NCBI GenBank assembly: GCA_947166385.1
Contig: CAMVEB010000016.1
Location: 1-64,000, forward strand
Direction: 5' to 3'
From: an uncultured Clostridia bacterium
Lineage (GTDB): Bacteria; Bacillota; Clostridia; Christensenellales; Aristaeellaceae
Length of the DNA stretch: 64,000 nucleotides
Shown here in pieces: positions 18,741-27,592 of the stretch. The position numbers were made by a program, and so were the translations under genes. How positions within the stretch are numbered: the stretch's first letter is position 1; each line of letters begins with the position of its first letter. Below the pieces are notes generated by a model. It saw nothing but the letters and a program-made list of their open reading frames with translations, ran no database searches and had not been told where the DNA came from.

Positions 18741-20189
18741 TCAATACGCTTTCGCGAAATACATCACCCTGTCCGCCTTCCGGCCGCAGCAGACACAGGT
18801 ATCACCGAAGCGATATTTTTCCTGATCAAAGGGCATGTTCCGGGAAGAGGCGTTAAACTTCTCCTTGATCTCATCCTCACAGGCCCGGTCGCCGCACCAC
18901 ATCGCCCGGGCAAACCCGGTTTCCACGGCAGCTCCCAGCTCGTCCATATTATGCACTACTGTCGTCCGCGCATCACGGAAAGCCTTTGCCTGCTCAAACA
19001 GCGTCTTCTGCACGTCATCCAGCAGCTCCGCGACCTTCGTGTCAATGCTCTCGAGCGGCACGGTGAACTTCTCCAGCGTATCCCTGCGGAACACGGTCAC
19101 CACGCCGTTTTCCAGATCTCTGGGGCCGACTTCCAGCCGCAGCGGCACCCCTTTCAGTTCCCAATCGTTGAACTTGAAGCCCGCGCTGACCGTGTCCCGG
19201 GTATCAAGTTTCACCCGGATACCCGCCGCCTTCAGCTGGTCCCTTAAGGCTTCACACTTCTCCATGACGCCGCCCTTATGCGCTGCAATGGGCAGGATCA
19301 CCGCCTGGATCGGCGCGACTTTCGGAGGCAGCCGCAGGCCGCGCTCATCGCCGTGAGTCATAATGATCGCGCCGATCAGCCGGGTGCTGACGCCCCAGCT
19401 GGTCTCGTGGACATATTCCAGCTTGCCTTCCTTGCTCTGGAACTGGATATCGTACGCCTCCGCAAAGTTCGTGCCGAAGTTGTGGCTGGTGCCGGCCTGC
19501 AGCGCCTTGCCGTCCTGCATCATAGCCTCCATGGAATAGGTGGCCCGTGCGCCGGCAAACTTTTCCTTCTCGCTCTTCTGACCGACATACACCGGCAAAG
19601 CCAGCACGTTCTCAGCCACTTCGCGGTAAACTTCCAGCATTTTCAGGGTCTCTTCCTCCGCCTCCTCCGCGGTGGCGTGGATCGTATGGCCTTCCTGCCA
19701 CAGGAACTCACTGGTCCGCAGGAAGGGGCGCGTGGCCTTCTCCCAGCGCATCACGGAGCACCACTGGTTATACATCATCGGCAGATCACGCCAGGTCTGC
19801 ACCCACTTGGAATACATGGAACAGAAGATCGTTTCGCTGGTGGGCCGCACCGCCAGCCGCTCCTGCAGCTTCTCCGTGCCCCCCTGGGTCACCCAGGCCA
19901 CTTCCGGAGCAAAGCCTTCCACATGCTCTGCTTCCTTCAGCAGCAGGCTTTCCGGGATCAGCATCGGGAAATAAACGTTCTCGGCGCCGGTTTCCTTGAA
20001 GCGTACGTCCATCTCCGCCTGAATCCGCTCCCAGATGGCATAGCCGTAGGGGCGGATGATCATGCAGCCCCGCACCGGCGCATAGTCGCACAGCTCCGTC
20101 TGCTTGATCACATCCGTGTACCACTGGGAAAAATCCTCGCTGCGGGGCGTAATATGGGTCACAAATTCCTGCTTCTGTTCCTTCGCCAT
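18741..20189 (-). CDS. proS: Prolyl-tRNA synthetase, archaeal/eukaryotic-like type
   Basis: This 482-residue class II synthetase charges tRNA-Pro. It lacks the bacterial INS editing insertion and has the short type seen in archaea, eukaryotes and many Clostridia. Motif 2 lies in YNQWCSVMRWEKATRPFLRTSEFLWQEGH-like sequence and the motif 3 region in MTHGDERGLRLPPKVAPIQ. The extra C-terminal zinc-binding-type domain ends with CVCCGRKADRVMYFAKAY. The ATG has GGAGGAG upstream. Without an editing domain, mischarged Ala-tRNA-Pro would need a trans-editing factor, which is not in this window. Confidence 0.96.
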   Translation of the reverse strand: MAKEQKQEFVTHITPRSEDFSQWYTDVIKQTELCDYAPVRGCMIIRPYGYAIWERIQAEMDVRFKETGAENVYFPMLIPESLLLKEAEHVEGFAPEVAWVTQGGTEKLQERLAVRPTSETIFCSMYSKWVQTWRDLPMMYNQWCSVMRWEKATRPFLRTSEFLWQEGHTIHATAEEAEEETLKMLEVYREVAENVLALPVYVGQKSEKEKFAGARATYSMEAMMQDGKALQAGTSHNFGTNFAEAYDIQFQSKEGKLEYVHETSWGVSTRLIGAIIMTHGDERGLRLPPKVAPIQAVILPIAAHKGGVMEKCEALRDQLKAAGIRVKLDTRDTVSAGFKFNDWELKGVPLRLEVGPRDLENGVVTVFRRDTLEKFTVPLESIDTKVAELLDDVQKTLFEQAKAFRDARTTVVHNMDELGAAVETGFARAMWCGDRACEDEIKEKFNASSRNMPFDQEKYRFGDTCVCCGRKADRVMYFAKAY

Positions 20190-20217
20190 GGTTGAATCTC
20201 CTCCGTCGTTTGTTTTC

Positions 20218-21408
20218 TTAATCAGGCAGCGTCAGGGAATACATGCTCTCACCCGAGGCCAGCAGCATCCGTCCATCATCGGTGATGCCGTAGCATGCGG
20301 TCATTTTCTCGTCCGCGGACGCCGGAATCTTATATCCGAAGAACCGCTGACCGGATGCATCCGCCCGGTACACATAGTCTCCCGAAGCCGCATAGATATT
20401 GCCGTTATGGATATAAGCGCCGACACAATCGTCAGGCAGTGTGTAGCGCTTGTCCACCTCGCCTTCCATCACCCGCAGCTCGTTGATCACCTGCGTGCTG
20501 GAGGTTTGAGAAGTCGGGGCCAACAGCATTTTTGCCCGCCCGCGCTCAGGGACTTCATAGTCGATCAGCTTCCAGCCATAAGCCAGCATCGTGGCGTTGG
20601 TATCCTGCACGCACTTGTAATCGTAGGTATACACCTGCTGCGTGGTGAACACCCGCAGCCGGGCGTTCTCGTACACCACCTTATAGGTCATATCCTCGCC
20701 CAGGCTGACCTCGCCGGTGTTCATTTTGCCAACCTGGAAGGTATTCAGGATCGTGTTCGGCGCCGTGCCGAATACGTCCAGTGCCAGAGTCCACAGATAC
20801 TGCCCCTGATCGCCGTAGAACCCTGTGTCCAGAAGCAGCAGACCATTGTAGGCATCCGCTTCCACATCCACCTGGGCGCCGTTCAGATCCTTCACAATCA
20901 GCTTCGGCTCCGTGTCCTCGCCGACAACCACCGCCGCGTACCGCTCCCCCAGCCGGACAAACTGCACATCGGCCTCCTGGGCCTCGTTGTAGGTCGCATT
21001 GCCGTTTTTATCCACCAGGAAAACCTGCTTCCCGCTCCAGACAGCCAGATGGGTCGGTCCGACACTGAATTTCACATCCGTGCCCGCCGGGAAGCTCCAG
21101 CGGATTGTACCGCCGCTGGACAGATGATGGATCGACATTCCGTCGTAATACACCAACCCGTCCCGGAAGGGCGTCACACTCTGATTGGAATAGCACGGCA
21201 GTTTCGACAGGGTAATTTCCTTGCCTCTGCCATATCCCCGCAGGAAGCGCACCCCCAGTACCACAGCCAGCACGACGCACACCAGGATGATCCAGCTGCG
21301 GATCTGCCGTTTCCGGACCGTTTCCTGGGAAGGCGACCGGGCTTCCGCCGCGTTCCGGCTTCGGGACCTGTACAGCTGATCGCTGTTATTTGGGTTTGCC
21401 TTTGCCAT
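20218..21408 (-). CDS. Single-pass membrane protein with beta-propeller-like domain (DUF5711-like)
   Basis: The 396-residue protein has a charged, disordered cytoplasmic N-terminus of about 37 residues. One transmembrane segment follows (WIILVCVVLAVVLGVRFL), then a large extracytoplasmic part. That part has repeated beta-type units such as GLVYYDGMSIHHLSSGG and LAVWSGKQVFLVDKNGNATY, as in PQQ-type propellers. It resembles the clostridial DUF5711 family. The function is unknown; an extracytoplasmic sensor or scaffold is possible. The gene sits 12 bases downstream of the Mrp ATPase gene and 28 bases upstream of proS. Confidence 0.7.
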   Translation of the reverse strand: MAKANPNNSDQLYRSRSRNAAEARSPSQETVRKRQIRSWIILVCVVLAVVLGVRFLRGYGRGKEITLSKLPCYSNQSVTPFRDGLVYYDGMSIHHLSSGGTIRWSFPAGTDVKFSVGPTHLAVWSGKQVFLVDKNGNATYNEAQEADVQFVRLGERYAAVVVGEDTEPKLIVKDLNGAQVDVEADAYNGLLLLDTGFYGDQGQYLWTLALDVFGTAPNTILNTFQVGKMNTGEVSLGEDMTYKVVYENARLRVFTTQQVYTYDYKCVQDTNATMLAYGWKLIDYEVPERGRAKMLLAPTSQTSSTQVINELRVMEGEVDKRYTLPDDCVGAYIHNGNIYAASGDYVYRADASGQRFFGYKIPASADEKMTACYGITDDGRMLLASGESMYSLTLPD

Positions 21409-21420
21409 GTCCGGGCTCCT

Positions 21421-22263
21421 TTATTCTTCGATCAGGCGTTTCGGGCAGTTTTCGACCGCATCCATCACGGGATTCATCCAGTCCTCATTGAACAGCTCGA
21501 TTACGCCCGTATCGCATTCCCGGGCCAGGGCAGGATCCAGCGGCAGCTGGGCGAGCAGTGGCAGCCCATGCTCCAGCGCGACCTGCGCCGTTTTGCTTTC
21601 CCCGAAGGGATAGATCTTCCTTCCGCAGTCCGGGCAGGCAATCCAGCTCATATTCTCGACAATGCCGAGCACCGGGATATCCATCATTTTGGCCATGTTC
21701 ACAGCCTTCTCGACAATCATGCCCACCAGTTCCTGCGGGCTGGTGACAACAATGATTCCGTCTACCGGCAGGCTCTGAAACACAGTCAGCGGGACATCCC
21801 CCGTTCCCGGGGGCATATCCACGAACATATAGTCCACCTCGCCCCAGACCACATCGGTCCAGAACTGCTTCACCGTGCCGCTGATCAGGCTGCCGCGCCA
21901 GACCACCGGATCGGTATCGTTCTCCAGCAGCAGGTTGACACTCATCATCTTCACACCGGTGCGGCTCTCCGCCGGCAGGATTCCCTCATCGCATCCCATA
22001 GCTTTCTCATGGATGCCGAACATCTTCGGGATGGAGGGCCCGGTGATGTCCGCATCCAGCACGGCCGCCAGTTTCCCGTTCCGCCGGGTGAGCACCGCCA
22101 TCAGAGAAGTCACCAGGCTCTTGCCGACACCGCCCTTCCCGCTCATGACGGCGATCACCTTCCCGACATGGCTCAGGCTGTTCAGCGGAGCTTGCAGACT
22201 CTCCGGCTTCCGGCTCGCGCAGTCCGCGCCGCAGGTGGAACAATCATGGGTACATTCCGACAT
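21421..22263 (-). CDS. Mrp/NBP35-type P-loop ATPase, Fe-S cluster carrier
   Basis: This is a 280-residue protein with the deviant Walker A motif GKGGVGKS and the SIMIBI-class motif DADITGPSIPKMFG. It assembles or carries Fe-S clusters in related bacteria. The N-terminus has a Cys cluster (CTHDCSTCGADC), and a second CxxC is in IACPDCGRKIYPFG, the dimer-bridging cluster site of the family. I chose the ATG at 22263, which has GAGGAG 11 bases upstream; a GTG four codons earlier overlaps that ribosome site. The neighbouring genes give no clear client. Confidence 0.93.
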   Translation of the reverse strand: MSECTHDCSTCGADCASRKPESLQAPLNSLSHVGKVIAVMSGKGGVGKSLVTSLMAVLTRRNGKLAAVLDADITGPSIPKMFGIHEKAMGCDEGILPAESRTGVKMMSVNLLLENDTDPVVWRGSLISGTVKQFWTDVVWGEVDYMFVDMPPGTGDVPLTVFQSLPVDGIIVVTSPQELVGMIVEKAVNMAKMMDIPVLGIVENMSWIACPDCGRKIYPFGESKTAQVALEHGLPLLAQLPLDPALARECDTGVIELFNEDWMNPVMDAVENCPKRLIEE

Positions 22264-22284
22264 TTTTCCATTCACTCCTCATCA

Positions 22285-23403
22285 TTATTCTCTCCGGATT
22301 CTCCGGCTGCATTCAGGCACCGGTTCCTGTCCCCGCCAGGCGATTACCTGAACCAGGACTTCCCCGTGCTCCCCCGCGATTGCCGCGGAGAACCGGAGCA
22401 TCCGCTCCTTCTCCCCCGGCGCCAGCAGCCCACGGGTCCGTCCGGCCCGCTCCCGATCCGGCAGGTGTACCGCTTTCTCAAAATCCCAGCCGGCTTCCCC
22501 GGCGGGAACCAGGCGGTATTCCAGTTTCGTTTTCTGCTCCGTCCGGAAGCGGAACGACAGGCTGATCTGCCCGTTTTCCGTCTTTGGCGGATCGAACCGG
22601 ACTCCGAGAATCCGCTCTCTGCCGCTGCGGTCCTCCGGCAGAAAGAACAGGGGTTCCACGTCCTCCGCCGGCCAGAATCCGACTTCTGCCACACCGTAAA
22701 TCTCCCGGATCCTTCCTGCCAGCTCCGACAGGCTTATCCGTCCGTCTCCGTCCGGGTCAATCTGCTCCGGATCGCTGGCCCGGAGAGCGTTTTCCATCGC
22801 CGCCGTAAAGTATCCCGTACCGCCATGCTCCCCCGCAGTCCAGAAATAGCTCCGTTCCCCGGCTCCGCATGAAACCAGTACATGGTAAGCTTCCGATTCA
22901 AAGGCCTCTGCAAAAGCGCCCGCATAACAGCAGTCCAGAATCAGTACCTTTTTCCCCGGCACCGGATCCAGCATCGCGCGCAGTTCCTCCGGGGAAAGAA
23001 GATCCTCCGTTTTGCCGTCAGACAGCACCAGCACCGTACCCTGCTTTCCGTCTTCTTCCCACCGAATGCCATGGGTGCTCAGGTAGAGCAGGGAGGTATC
23101 TTCTTCCCCCGCGCCGCCGAAGGCCTCCCGGATGGCTTTCTCCAGGCCGCTGATCGACGATGGACCGTTCACGCATTGGGTTACCCGGGCATAGGCAGGC
23201 AGGAAATCAGCAAACAGACCTGCCGCACGCTCCGCATTGTTCGCAGAGCAGGGCGCTGTGTTTTCCTGGGTCACAAACAGGTCCATCCCCACTGCCAGGC
23301 AGCGGAATACGTGCGTTTCCAAGCCCTCCGCCTGAGTCTCACCCCGGCAGCACACTGCCAGCAGCACCGCAGCGAGGGCGGCAAGCCATCTCTGCCCTTT
23401 CAC
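22285..23403 (-). CDS. Exported caspase-like (clan CD, C13/C14) cysteine peptidase
   Basis: The 372-residue protein has an N-terminal signal peptide (about 1-25). The catalytic dyad appears as H111 in LYLSTHGIRW and C159 in ILDCCYAGAF, the DCC[HY][SA]G pattern of metacaspase-like peptidases. Residues 216-227 form a canonical EF-hand loop (D-x-D-x-D-x-R-x-S-x-x-E), so calcium may bind or activate it. The C-terminal 100 residues are beta-rich and unassigned. It lies four bases downstream of nothing but the peptidoglycan-binding lipoprotein's operon partner, with which it is adjacent and probably co-transcribed. The substrate is unknown, and clostripain-type secreted proteolysis is one possibility. 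Confidence 0.8.
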   Translation of the reverse strand: MKGQRWLAALAAVLLAVCCRGETQAEGLETHVFRCLAVGMDLFVTQENTAPCSANNAERAAGLFADFLPAYARVTQCVNGPSSISGLEKAIREAFGGAGEEDTSLLYLSTHGIRWEEDGKQGTVLVLSDGKTEDLLSPEELRAMLDPVPGKKVLILDCCYAGAFAEAFESEAYHVLVSCGAGERSYFWTAGEHGGTGYFTAAMENALRASDPEQIDPDGDGRISLSELAGRIREIYGVAEVGFWPAEDVEPLFFLPEDRSGRERILGVRFDPPKTENGQISLSFRFRTEQKTKLEYRLVPAGEAGWDFEKAVHLPDRERAGRTRGLLAPGEKERMLRFSAAIAGEHGEVLVQVIAWRGQEPVPECSRRIRRE

Positions 23404-23407
23404 CGCA

Positions 23408-25351
23408 TCAGTACCCGAAAAGGATCTTCAGCGTCGACGGCCCGCAGACGCCGTCGGGGTTCAGGCCGTTGGCACGCTGGAAGGCTTTCACCGCGTTCAC
23501 CGTCACCGTATCATAGATCCCGGTCGTCTGGCTCATGAATCCGAGCTCGATCAGGCAGTCCTGCACCTGCAGCACCTCATCACCCGTATCGCCGGGGCTG
23601 ATCGTGGAATACTGCTCCGAGACCGCCGTTGCCGCGATCGCGTCGGAGGAGTACAGGCGGCTCAGCGTATTCTTGCCGGCCACTCCGTCCACCGGTGTGA
23701 TATGGTTCTGAATCTGGAAGGCGCGCACGGCATCCGAAGTGGTCTGGCCGTAATCGCCGTCAATCGCCCCGTCGTAATATCCCAGCTCATACAGGGTATA
23801 CTGCAGATTCCGTACGGCGGTGCCCGTATCGCCCATGCGCAGTGCGGAATAGGTCACCGGGGACTTCGCGCCCGTGCGGTACAGGGCGCGCTGCGTAGCC
23901 GGGCCGGCCTTGCCGTCCACAGTCAGGTTGTTCTGGGCCTGGAAAGCCATGACCGCCGCTTCGGTGGCAGAGCCGAACTTGCCGTCACGGCTGCCGGGAT
24001 CGTAACCCAGCGCCTTCAGGCGATCCTGCAGTTTCTTCACCGCGCTGCCCTCGCTGCCCACCTGCAACGTTTCATAGCCGGTGGAAGCGATATCGGTCGT
24101 GTCGCGGCCGCCCGTAGTCTTCTGGGAGATCTTCACCGTTGTGCCGGAAGCCTTGTTGGCCCGCCCGGAGTACAGCTTGCTCAGCGTCGCGGAGCCGGCC
24201 TTGCCGTCTGCCGTCAGGTTGTTATTCTTCTGGAAGGCGATCACCGCTGCCTGGGTCGTCACGCCGAATTTTCCATCCGCGCTGCCGGCCAGGTAGCCAA
24301 GATCCTTCAGCTTCTGCTGCATCTGTTTGACCGCGCTGCCCTCACTGCCGAACTCCAGGGTTTCCGAATTGGTGGAACTCACCGCCTTCGAAGTCCTGGC
24401 CGCATTGGAAGAATACAGGGCCCGCAGGGTATCGGGGCCGGCGATGCCGTCCTCCCAGAGATCCTTTGTTTTCTTCTGGAAGCCTTTCACTGCCGCCTCA
24501 GTGGCAGTGTCGTAGGTACCGGTCACCTTGCCGTCCAGCCAGCCCAGTTCAATCAGCCGGCGCTGCAGTGTCTGCACACGCTTGCCGCTGTCACCCAGCT
24601 TCAGATAGTAATCCTTGCTCAGGTTCGGGGTGTGGGTGGGCTTCGGCGTGGCGGTATACTTCGGCGTGGCGGTGGCGGTTGCTTCCTTTTTGCTCTTCGC
24701 GTCCTTGCTGTTCATCTTTTTCAGCGTCTGCTCGCCGCATTTGCCGTCCGCGCGCAGGCCGTTGGCCTTCTGGAATTCCTTTACGGCCTTCTCCGTGGCC
24801 GGACCGTAATCGCCGTCCGCGGCGCCCTTGTAATAGCCCAGTTCCTTCAGCCGCTTCTGGACCGCGCGCACCGCATCACTGCCCTTGAAACCCAGCTGCA
24901 GGCTGGGGGGCGTCAGCGTAGGCGTGGCCACAGGCGGAGTCGTCACGGCAGGCGTGGTCGCGAGCGCCGGCGAATTCGAAGGCAGCATGCCGGTTGTCTC
25001 CATGCCGGGCACAGGCGTGTTGTCAAACACGATCGTTCCGCCCGTGGGAATCGGCGTAATGCCCGCCGGATTCGTCGGCTGATCCGTACTGCCCCAGTCG
25101 CTCCAGCTGGTGCCACTGGCCGGAGTCGGCGTCGGCTGCCCGTCCAATGTGGCCGGCGTTTCCACCGCTACCGTATCCGGCGTTACCGTCACGGTCGCTG
25201 TCGGCGCCAGCGTCTGGAAAGGCATATTGTTGCCCGGATTGGTTTCCTGGCCGTTGTTCACATCATCCGGCGCCATATAGCATCCCGTCAGCACCAGGCA
25301 GAGGCCCAGGACCAAAGCGAGGGCAATGATCTTTCCGTTTCTCTTTGCCAT
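23408..25351 (-). CDS. Lipoprotein with six peptidoglycan-binding repeats
   Basis: The 647-residue protein has a lipoprotein signal ending in LVLTGC. A Thr/Pro-rich, low-complexity stretch (about 25-160) leads to six PG_binding_1 repeats of about 65-70 residues. Each has the pattern GSxGxAVxxLQxxLxxLGYxxGxxDGxFG...FQxxNxLxxDGxxG. No catalytic domain is visible, so it probably acts as a wall-tethering or cross-bridging surface protein. I chose the ATG with GGAGG nine bases upstream, because the longer frame adds 39 residues ahead of the signal. Downstream is the secreted caspase-like peptidase. The repeats are similar to those of the 745-residue protein at 12637-14874. Confidence 0.88.
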   Translation of the reverse strand: MAKRNGKIIALALVLGLCLVLTGCYMAPDDVNNGQETNPGNNMPFQTLAPTATVTVTPDTVAVETPATLDGQPTPTPASGTSWSDWGSTDQPTNPAGITPIPTGGTIVFDNTPVPGMETTGMLPSNSPALATTPAVTTPPVATPTLTPPSLQLGFKGSDAVRAVQKRLKELGYYKGAADGDYGPATEKAVKEFQKANGLRADGKCGEQTLKKMNSKDAKSKKEATATATPKYTATPKPTHTPNLSKDYYLKLGDSGKRVQTLQRRLIELGWLDGKVTGTYDTATEAAVKGFQKKTKDLWEDGIAGPDTLRALYSSNAARTSKAVSSTNSETLEFGSEGSAVKQMQQKLKDLGYLAGSADGKFGVTTQAAVIAFQKNNNLTADGKAGSATLSKLYSGRANKASGTTVKISQKTTGGRDTTDIASTGYETLQVGSEGSAVKKLQDRLKALGYDPGSRDGKFGSATEAAVMAFQAQNNLTVDGKAGPATQRALYRTGAKSPVTYSALRMGDTGTAVRNLQYTLYELGYYDGAIDGDYGQTTSDAVRAFQIQNHITPVDGVAGKNTLSRLYSSDAIAATAVSEQYSTISPGDTGDEVLQVQDCLIELGFMSQTTGIYDTVTVNAVKAFQRANGLNPDGVCGPSTLKILFGY

Positions 25352-25413
25352 GTTTCGAACCTCCGATCCGACCGATTGTCTGTCATTTTCCGTTGCCGGG
25401 TTCCTGACTCCGG

Positions 25414-25965
25414 CTATCTGGACGGAAACATTTCTGTAAATGTCTGATAATGATCGCCGGTGTACCACACCTGTCCGTCATTGGAATAAACGATCCGTTC
25501 GGCGTTTCGCTTCCCCTTCCGGTAGTTGCAGTCGCATTCGAAGTACTTCCGGCCCTTTACTTTCGGGAGCTTTCCCTCATAGTTTCCGTAGCGGTCTCCC
25601 CCAATGCTCTTTCCCGGCGCCACGTCGCTGACATAATTCCGGCTGCTGTCCCATCCCAGGGCCTGCGCCTCTGCCTTCGTGATGAAGTTCTCCGGCAGTT
25701 TCCCATAGGCGAACAGATAATCCGCGATTTCCTGCGGATCGGTGATCGGCCCGGCCTTTTGCTCCGGCTCCTTCGCCGTAATCTTCTCCGGTTCCGCGGG
25801 AACCTCTGCCTGCGCCGGCTCCTCAGCCGGCACCTCCGTCAGCGCAGGGACCGCCGCCTCCCGGGACGCCGCTCCGGAAGGTTCCTTTCCCGTCCCGCAT
25901 CCGGCCAGCACCAGCATCATTGCCAGCAGCAAGGCGAACAGCGCCGCAATTCTTCGTTTCCTCAT
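25414..25965 (-). CDS. Lipoprotein-anchored barnase-like ribonuclease
   Basis: The 183-residue protein has a lipobox LAGC with Cys23 and an acidic Pro/Glu/Ala spacer (about 30-75). A C-terminal barnase domain (about 78-183) follows. The domain matches barnase closely: ITKAEAQALGW, DVAPGKSIGGD, EGKLP and DHYQTF. The catalytic residues E143, R157 and H172, and R153, have exactly the spacings of barnase E73, R87, H102 and R83; the barnase Lys27 position is Arg. It should cut single-stranded RNA outside the cell. No barstar-like gene is visible in the window. It overlaps rlmH as ATGA. Confidence 0.92.
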   Translation of the reverse strand: MRKRRIAALFALLLAMMLVLAGCGTGKEPSGAASREAAVPALTEVPAEEPAQAEVPAEPEKITAKEPEQKAGPITDPQEIADYLFAYGKLPENFITKAEAQALGWDSSRNYVSDVAPGKSIGGDRYGNYEGKLPKVKGRKYFECDCNYRKGKRNAERIVYSNDGQVWYTGDHYQTFTEMFPSR

Positions 25966-26444
25966 TTATGGTACCTCTCTCCCGCGCTGATCTTTTCCGC
26001 CCGGTACAGCTGCTCCAGCAGCATAACCCGGGCCAGCTGGTGCGGGAAGGTCATATCGCTCATGGACAGCTCCTCGTCCGCCCGTTCCAGCACATTCTTC
26101 CCCAGCCCCAGGCTTCCGCCGATGACGAATACGAACCGGCTCACGCCGCCCCCGGCTTTCAGGGATGCCAGGTAGGATGCCAGAGCAGGGGAATCCATCT
26201 TCCTGCCGGAAATCGTCAGCGCAATCACCCGGTCTCCCGGTCGGATCCTGCTCAGAATCGCCTCGCCCTCCCGGGTTTTCACCTGTTCCTCCAGCGCCGG
26301 GGAGGAAGCCTGCGGTTCCGGCATGTCCGGAATCTCAATCTCCTCATACTTCCCGTAGCGGCTTAACCGCTTCAGGTATTCATCCGCCATCTGCCGGTAG
26401 GGCTTCTCCTTCATCTTCCCCACGCACAGAACCAGCGTGCTCAT
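25962..26444 (-). CDS. rlmH: 23S rRNA pseudouridine-1915 N3-methyltransferase RlmH
   Basis: RlmH methylates pseudouridine 1915 in helix 69 of 23S rRNA using SAM. The 160-residue size and SPOUT features fit: the C-terminal part has FVIGGSLGLGKNVLERAD and the family tail MTFPHQLARVMLLEQLYRA. The start overlaps the araR stop as ATGA, and the stop overlaps the barnase start as ATGA, so three genes are translationally coupled. Sharing a message with an arabinose regulator and a secreted RNase is unusual and may just reflect compact packing. Confidence 0.97.
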   Translation of the reverse strand: MSTLVLCVGKMKEKPYRQMADEYLKRLSRYGKYEEIEIPDMPEPQASSPALEEQVKTREGEAILSRIRPGDRVIALTISGRKMDSPALASYLASLKAGGGVSRFVFVIGGSLGLGKNVLERADEELSMSDMTFPHQLARVMLLEQLYRAEKISAGERYHK

Positions 26445-27538
26445 GGTGCCCGCCGGGGCAGGCTGTCCCGGTCGATCAGCGTCCAGGCCATGTTCACACT
26501 CTCTTCCTTCTCGCCGTCGATCATCCGCAGAATCTTCCGCGCCGTCAGGGCGCCGAAAGCATCCTTCGGATGGCCCAGCGTGGTCAGCGCCGGCGTCAGC
26601 ATACCGGAGAAGGTCGCATTGTCAAACCCGATGATCCCCAGCTCGGAAGGCATGCTCACACCGCTCTCCTGCAACCGGGTCATAAACTGTGCCGCGAAGA
26701 TGTCATTGTAGCAGATCAGGCAGTCCGCCTCCCGCCGCACCAGCATCTCCATAAACCGCTTCCCCGCCGGCGTATCGTACAGGTCATTCCGTTCCTCCGT
26801 ACTGAAGGGCAACACCCGCCGGTCCGGCATATTCACACCCGCGGCGCGCGCCTCGTCCAGAAAACCCGCCAGCCGCTCCCGGCCCTGCAGGTCATCCGTC
26901 TTGAACAGACCCGCCGGCCGGGTATAACCCCGCTCCAGCGCAGTCCTCGCGGCCAGACGGCCACCGCCGTAGTCATCCATCACCACGTGCGGAAACTGTT
27001 CCAGCCCCGGATAGTATCCGTTCATGAACAGCACCGGCACGTTCCGCTCGGCAAAACGGTTCAGAAGATCCCGGTTGGGCGTTTCCCTCGCAGTGCGGCT
27101 GCCTTCCATGATCAGCCCGTCCACCTGCCCGTCCAGCATCCGCTCCAGGATGTTCCGCTCGGTCCGGATATCGTTATATGTGGCGCTCAGGGACATCACC
27201 GCACCCTTTTCGTTCAGTACGGATTCGATTCCCTGCGCGATGGAAGGAAAAATATAGTCGGTAATAAAGGTGGTCACCACGCCGACGTGGATAATCCCCT
27301 GCCGTTTCCTGGGCCCATGGCGTACATAGGTGCCGCTGCCTCTGCGCCGATCCACCAATCCGTCATCCTCCAGAAGGGCAATGGCCTGCCGTACTGTCTG
27401 CCGTGAAACGTCAAAGCGGAGACGAAGCTCTTCCTCCGTCATCAGCGTCTGTCCGTCCCGGAATAATCCTTCCGCGATTTCCCGCCGCAGGGTATCCGCC
27501 ACCTGCAGATACTTCGGCTGTTCAGCCACAGTAAACAC
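26441..27538 (-). CDS. araR: AraR-type transcription regulator (GntR DNA-binding + LacI-type sugar-binding)
   Basis: This 365-residue repressor has an N-terminal GntR winged helix (about 8-75, with ELRLRFDVSRQTVRQAIALLEDDGLV). The LacI/periplasmic-binding-type effector domain that follows starts at HVGVVTTFITDYIFPSIAQG. This hybrid is the AraR architecture, which responds to L-arabinose. The expected targets are arabinan-use genes, and the GH51 gene at 15259-16722 fits. It has its own strong promoter at 27563-27591, and an AraR-like half-site overlaps the upstream region, which suggests autoregulation. The assignment as arabinose-responsive rests on the hybrid architecture and the GH51 context. 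Confidence 0.9.
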   Translation of the reverse strand: MFTVAEQPKYLQVADTLRREIAEGLFRDGQTLMTEEELRLRFDVSRQTVRQAIALLEDDGLVDRRRGSGTYVRHGPRKRQGIIHVGVVTTFITDYIFPSIAQGIESVLNEKGAVMSLSATYNDIRTERNILERMLDGQVDGLIMEGSRTARETPNRDLLNRFAERNVPVLFMNGYYPGLEQFPHVVMDDYGGGRLAARTALERGYTRPAGLFKTDDLQGRERLAGFLDEARAAGVNMPDRRVLPFSTEERNDLYDTPAGKRFMEMLVRREADCLICYNDIFAAQFMTRLQESGVSMPSELGIIGFDNATFSGMLTPALTTLGHPKDAFGALTARKILRMIDGEKEESVNMAWTLIDRDSLPRRAP

Positions 27539-27562
27539 ATCCCTTCCGAAGAGGTTGTTCCC

Positions 27563-27591
27563 ATTTTAACAGACAAATCCTTTCTTTTCAA
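27563..27591 (-). promoter_or_regulatory. Promoter of araR-rlmH-barnase operon
   Basis: On the minus strand TTGAAA (27586-27591), a 17-base spacer and TAAAAT (27563-27568). The start is about 20 bases before the araR ATG. Confidence 0.75.
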
Positions 27592-27592
27592 T

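Noticed and set aside
20104-22872. Long plus-strand open frame of over 900 codons
   Set aside because: It is the antisense of proS, the propeller-like gene, mrp and the caspase gene. Its composition (His/Arg/Pro-rich) is that expected from a G+C-rich complement and it has no ribosome site.
23600-24900. Regularly spaced similar DNA segments that could suggest a repeat array
   Set aside because: They encode the six peptidoglycan-binding domains. The spacing is about 200-250 bases, far too long for CRISPR, and the units are not identical.
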